Positions 5,776-7,725 of a DNA stretch of 7,725 bases are shown here, piece after piece. Origin of the DNA: an uncultured Sphingobium sp. (GTDB lineage: Bacteria; Pseudomonadota; Alphaproteobacteria; Sphingomonadales; Sphingomonadaceae); the NCBI GenBank assembly GCA_913773715.1, contig CAJYHD010000325.1:1-7725 (forward strand). The letters run 5' to 3'. Position 1 is the stretch's first letter; each line of letters begins with the position of its first letter. Position numbers and translations under genes: made by a program. Under the pieces are notes generated by a model. The model did not search any database and was not told the origin of the DNA. It saw nothing but the letters and a program-made list of their open reading frames with translations.

Positions 5776-6198
5776 ATGGCGAAATTCCTGATCGTCGAAG
5801 CGCGCTTCTATGACCATCTCAACGACCTGCTGATCGAAGGCGCGGTTGCCGCGCTTGAGGAAGCGGGCCACCGCCATGAAGTGGTAACGGTGCCGGGCGC
5901 GTTGGAAATTCCCGGTGCGATCGCCCTGGCGGCGGAAACCGGCCGCTATGACGGATTCATCGCGATCGGCGTGGTGATCCGTGGCGAGACCTATCATTTC
6001 GAGATCGTTTCGAATGAGAGCGCACGCGGCCTGATGGCACTCAGCATGGATGCCATTGCCATTGGCAACGGCATTCTGACCGTCGAGAATGAGGAACAGG
6101 CGCTGGTTCGCGCGCGCAAGGATCAAAAGGACAAGGGCGGCGAAGCGGCCAAAGCGGCAATGGCCATGCTGGCGCTGCGCGACCGGTTCGGCGCCTGA
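5776..6198 (+). CDS. ribH: 6,7-dimethyl-8-ribityllumazine synthase
   Basis: RibH condenses the RibB product with the ribityl-aminopyrimidine to make lumazine, the RibE substrate. The 140-residue protein shows every family signature: 'EARFYDHL' (8-15) with the aromatic residue that stacks on the substrate, '[10 protein letters not shown]' (39-48), '[19 protein letters not shown]' (65-83) with the catalytic histidine H74, and '[15 protein letters not shown]' (99-113) with R112 in the phosphate site. It is slightly shorter than the ~155 residues usual in E. coli or Bacillus because the N-terminal extension is missing. ATG 5776 follows the ribB stop by 29 bases, with AAGG at 5762-5765 upstream, so it is co-transcribed with ribB. 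Members of the family assemble as pentamers or 60-mer capsids, which cannot be told from sequence alone. NusB, often next, is absent here. Confidence 0.95.
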   Translation: MAKFLIVEARFYDHLNDLLIEGAVAALEEAGHRHEVVTVPGALEIPGAIALAAETGRYDGFIAIGVVIRGETYHFEIVSNESARGLMALSMDAIAIGNGILTVENEEQALVRARKDQKDKGGEAAKAAMAMLALRDRFGA

Positions 6199-6236
6199 CG
6201 CAGAAGAATCTGGGCGCTTGGAGATTCCAGAGGGGC

Positions 6237-6262
6237 GCGGCCTTTTCCGATAAAAGGGCCGC
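6237..6262 (+). terminator. Possible terminator hairpin after ribH
   Basis: GCGGCCTTTT (6237-6246) pairs with AAAAGGGCCGC (6253-6262, one G-U pair) around a six-base loop, giving a ten-pair GC-based stem 39 bases after the ribH stop. It is not followed by a T-run, so it is not a textbook intrinsic terminator; it may act with Rho or protect the 3' end. Confidence 0.4.
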
Positions 6263-6320
6263 CATGCTCCCCTTCGACTTGGCCAGTTAAGATTTCCCAT
6301 CATCGATAACAATTAAATTA

Positions 6321-6344
6321 CGGAGCGCTGGAAAAGTCGCTCCG
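6321..6344. promoter_or_regulatory. Inverted repeat in the leader of the oxidoreductase gene
   Basis: CGGAGCG (6321-6327) and CGCTCCG (6338-6344) are exact reverse complements separated by ten bases, directly after the AT-rich patch. The 17-base centre-to-centre spacing is that of a dimeric regulator site, but it could equally form an RNA hairpin. It lies 75 bases before the ATG. No T-run follows on either strand that would make it a terminator. Confidence 0.35.
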
Positions 6345-6419
6345 CATGGCTATGGTTACCTCCGGAAGCGATGATCGCCAGTGACGGACAATGGCGGCAT
6401 CGAAGACAGGGAGGATTGC

Positions 6420-7725
6420 ATGACGATCGACCGCCGCCACATGCTCAAGGCGGCAGCCCTCACCGCCGCTGGATTGGCGATGCCGCCCGCCTTCGCGGCG
6501 CGGCGCGCGCGAAGGATTTCGCCGAGCGACCGGGTCAATGTCGCCGCGATCGGCGCGGGCGGCATGGGCGCCGCGAACATGGAGCAGCTTACCAGCCAGA
6601 ACATCGTGGCCATCGCCGATCCCGACCTGTCGCATGTCGCCCAATCCTTCATCGACAAGCAGGGGGCGCCGATCGCACGCCGCGCCCCGCTCAAGGCCGC
6701 TTATGACAAGGCTGCCAAATATGCTGACTACCGCCGCATGTTCGACAGTCGCAAGGATATCGACGCGGTCGTCATCGCCACGCCCGACCAGCATCACGCA
6801 GTCGCCGCGCGGATGGCGATGGAGCGCGGCATCCATGTCTATGTACAGAAGCCGCTGACCTACACAGTGCGCGAAAGCCGGTTGCTCAGCAAAATGGCTG
6901 CCGACAATCCGCGCCTGATCGCGCAGATGGGCAATCAGGGGCATTCGGGCGACGATGGCCGCCGCGTGGTCGAATGGATTCGTGCCGGTGTGATCGGCGA
7001 CGTGCGCGAGGTGCATGCGTGGACCAACCGCCCGATCTGGCCGCAGGGCGTAGCACGCCCCGCCGCCGAGCCGACGCCTGCCGGGTTCGACTGGGACGTG
7101 TGGCTTGGCCCATCGACCGTTGATTGGGGTTACAATCCGATCTATGCGCATTTCAACTGGCGCGGATGGGCGCCGTTCGGCTGCGGCGCGATCGGCGACA
7201 TGGGCGCACACCTGATAGACTTTCCCGTCTGGGCGCTGGAAACCGGCCTGCCGACGCGCGTGGAGACCCGACATTCGGCCTGGGGACAGAATGACCGCGC
7301 CGCCGACTTGCCCGAAGGCGATGGACGCGGCAGCTATCCGCTCGCCTCGCTCACCTTCTTCGACTTCGGCAAGGCGCGCGGCGGGCCGGTCAAGCTCACC
7401 TGGTATGATGGCGGGCTGATGCCGCCAACCCCGCCGGGCTTTCCGGTCAACGCGGTCATGAATCCGGAAGGCGGCGTTCTCTATATCGGCAGCCAGGGCA
7501 TGCTGATGCACGACACCTATGGTGAGAAGCCGGTGCTGATCGGCGAGGGCGTGCGCGAGCGCGCGGCGCAGGTGCCCGCATCGCTGCCGCGCATCATCGG
7601 CGGGCTGCATGGTCACGAGATGAACTGGATCCGCGCGATCCGGGGTGAAGAGGCGATATCCTGCCCCTTTTCCGTGGCTGCACCGCTCACCGAAACCATG
7701 TTACTGCGCATCGCCACGATGCCCA
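6420..7725 (+). CDS. Tat-exported Gfo/Idh/MocA family oxidoreductase (3' truncated)
   Basis: The frame is open from ATG 6420 to the right edge (435 codons seen), so the end of the gene is missing. GGAGG at 6410-6414 lies five bases before the start. A twin-arginine signal peptide is visible: 'DRRHMLK' (4-10), a hydrophobic stretch 'AAALTAAGLAM', and a cleavage site after 'AFA' (~26). The NAD(P)-binding Rossmann fold follows with 'GAGGMG' (45-50), 'ATPDQHHA' (120-127) and the catalytic Lys motif 'QKP' (143-145; many relatives have EKP). In the substrate domain 'HFNWRGWAPFGCGAIGDMGAHLID' falls at 244-267, with likely catalytic H264. Tat export fits a protein that folds with its cofactor before reaching the periplasm. 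Relatives act on sugars or cyclitols, and some Tat-exported, NAD-dependent homologues are glycosidases (family GH109); the substrate here cannot be predicted. It has its own leader and no link to riboflavin synthesis. Confidence 0.88.
   Translation, partial: MTIDRRHMLKAAALTAAGLAMPPAFAARRARRISPSDRVNVAAIGAGGMGAANMEQLTSQNIVAIADPDLSHVAQSFIDKQGAPIARRAPLKAAYDKAAKYADYRRMFDSRKDIDAVVIATPDQHHAVAARMAMERGIHVYVQKPLTYTVRESRLLSKMAADNPRLIAQMGNQGHSGDDGRRVVEWIRAGVIGDVREVHAWTNRPIWPQGVARPAAEPTPAGFDWDVWLGPSTVDWGYNPIYAHFNWRGWAPFGCGAIGDMGAHLIDFPVWALETGLPTRVETRHSAWGQNDRAADLPEGDGRGSYPLASLTFFDFGKARGGPVKLTWYDGGLMPPTPPGFPVNAVMNPEGGVLYIGSQGMLMHDTYGEKPVLIGEGVRERAAQVPASLPRIIGGLHGHEMNWIRAIRGEEAISCPFSVAAPLTETMLLRIATMP

Larger units (their letters stand above)
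6199..6419 (+). other. Intergenic region ribH to oxidoreductase
   Basis: No gene is seen in these 221 bases. The region holds three inverted repeats: 6237-6262 (listed as a terminator candidate), 6321-6344 (listed separately) and a weaker pairing of CGATG (6369-6373) plus CGCC (6376-6379) with GGCG (6393-6396) plus CATCG (6398-6402). An AT-rich patch at 6290-6320 is the likely promoter zone for the downstream gene, but no clear -35/-10 pair was found. Confidence 0.4.

Noticed and set aside
6318..7616. 432-codon open frame on the minus strand
   Set aside because: It is antisense to the Gfo/Idh/MocA gene, whose frame has clear motifs throughout; the minus-strand translation is rich in Arg, His and Ala with no recognisable domain, as usual for shadows in GC-rich DNA.
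1..7725. CRISPR array, tRNA, rRNA, transposase or phage genes
   Set aside because: No regularly spaced repeats, no tRNA-like clover arms, and no integrase or transposase motifs were seen; base composition and codon use look uniform.

Overview
The window is GC-rich DNA with dense, mostly co-directional genes. It looks like the chromosome of an alphaproteobacterium, most likely a sphingomonad. The support is the codon usage, the order of the riboflavin genes, the Arg-Gly-Pro variant of the RibD zinc loop, and an HTH-fused RibB; the taxonomic call is an inference from protein flavour, not a search. All six supported genes that are complete, and both edge-truncated genes, lie on the + strand.

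Layout. Positions 1-473 hold the 3' part of a TonB-family energy transducer, followed by a strong UUCG-loop terminator at 563-595. A near-perfect 20-bp inverted repeat (596-615) precedes proP (677-2176), an osmolyte:H+ symporter of the major facilitator superfamily. This ProP has a Pro-rich tail instead of the coiled coil known from E. coli. A probable terminator (2187-2220) and a clear sigma70-type promoter (2228-2256) separate proP from a riboflavin gene cluster. The cluster runs: a 163-residue unknown membrane-anchored coiled-coil protein (2264-2755), ribD (about 2752-3744), ribE (3780-4388), a three-domain HTH-RibB-RibX gene (4466-5746) and ribH (5776-6198). The last gene (6420 to the right edge) encodes a Tat-exported Gfo/Idh/MocA oxidoreductase. 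It is unrelated to riboflavin and is cut by the window end.

How the genes work together. RibD carries out the deaminase and reductase steps. RibB makes 3,4-dihydroxy-2-butanone 4-phosphate, RibH condenses it into lumazine, and RibE dismutates lumazine to riboflavin. The GTP cyclohydrolase II step is the gap: the C-terminal RibA-like half of the RibB fusion has lost the zinc cysteines and catalytic residues, so a genuine RibA must be encoded elsewhere.

The most interesting signal is regulatory. The RibB enzyme has an N-terminal Cro/XRE-like helix-turn-helix. Directly upstream of its gene is a perfect 18-bp palindrome, ATCACATTATAATGTGAT, with a TATAAT -10 at its centre and an extra half-site 33 bp upstream. 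No FMN riboswitch is visible. This fits a self-regulating 'trigger enzyme' that controls its own transcription; that function is a hypothesis, while the architecture and the palindrome are directly visible.
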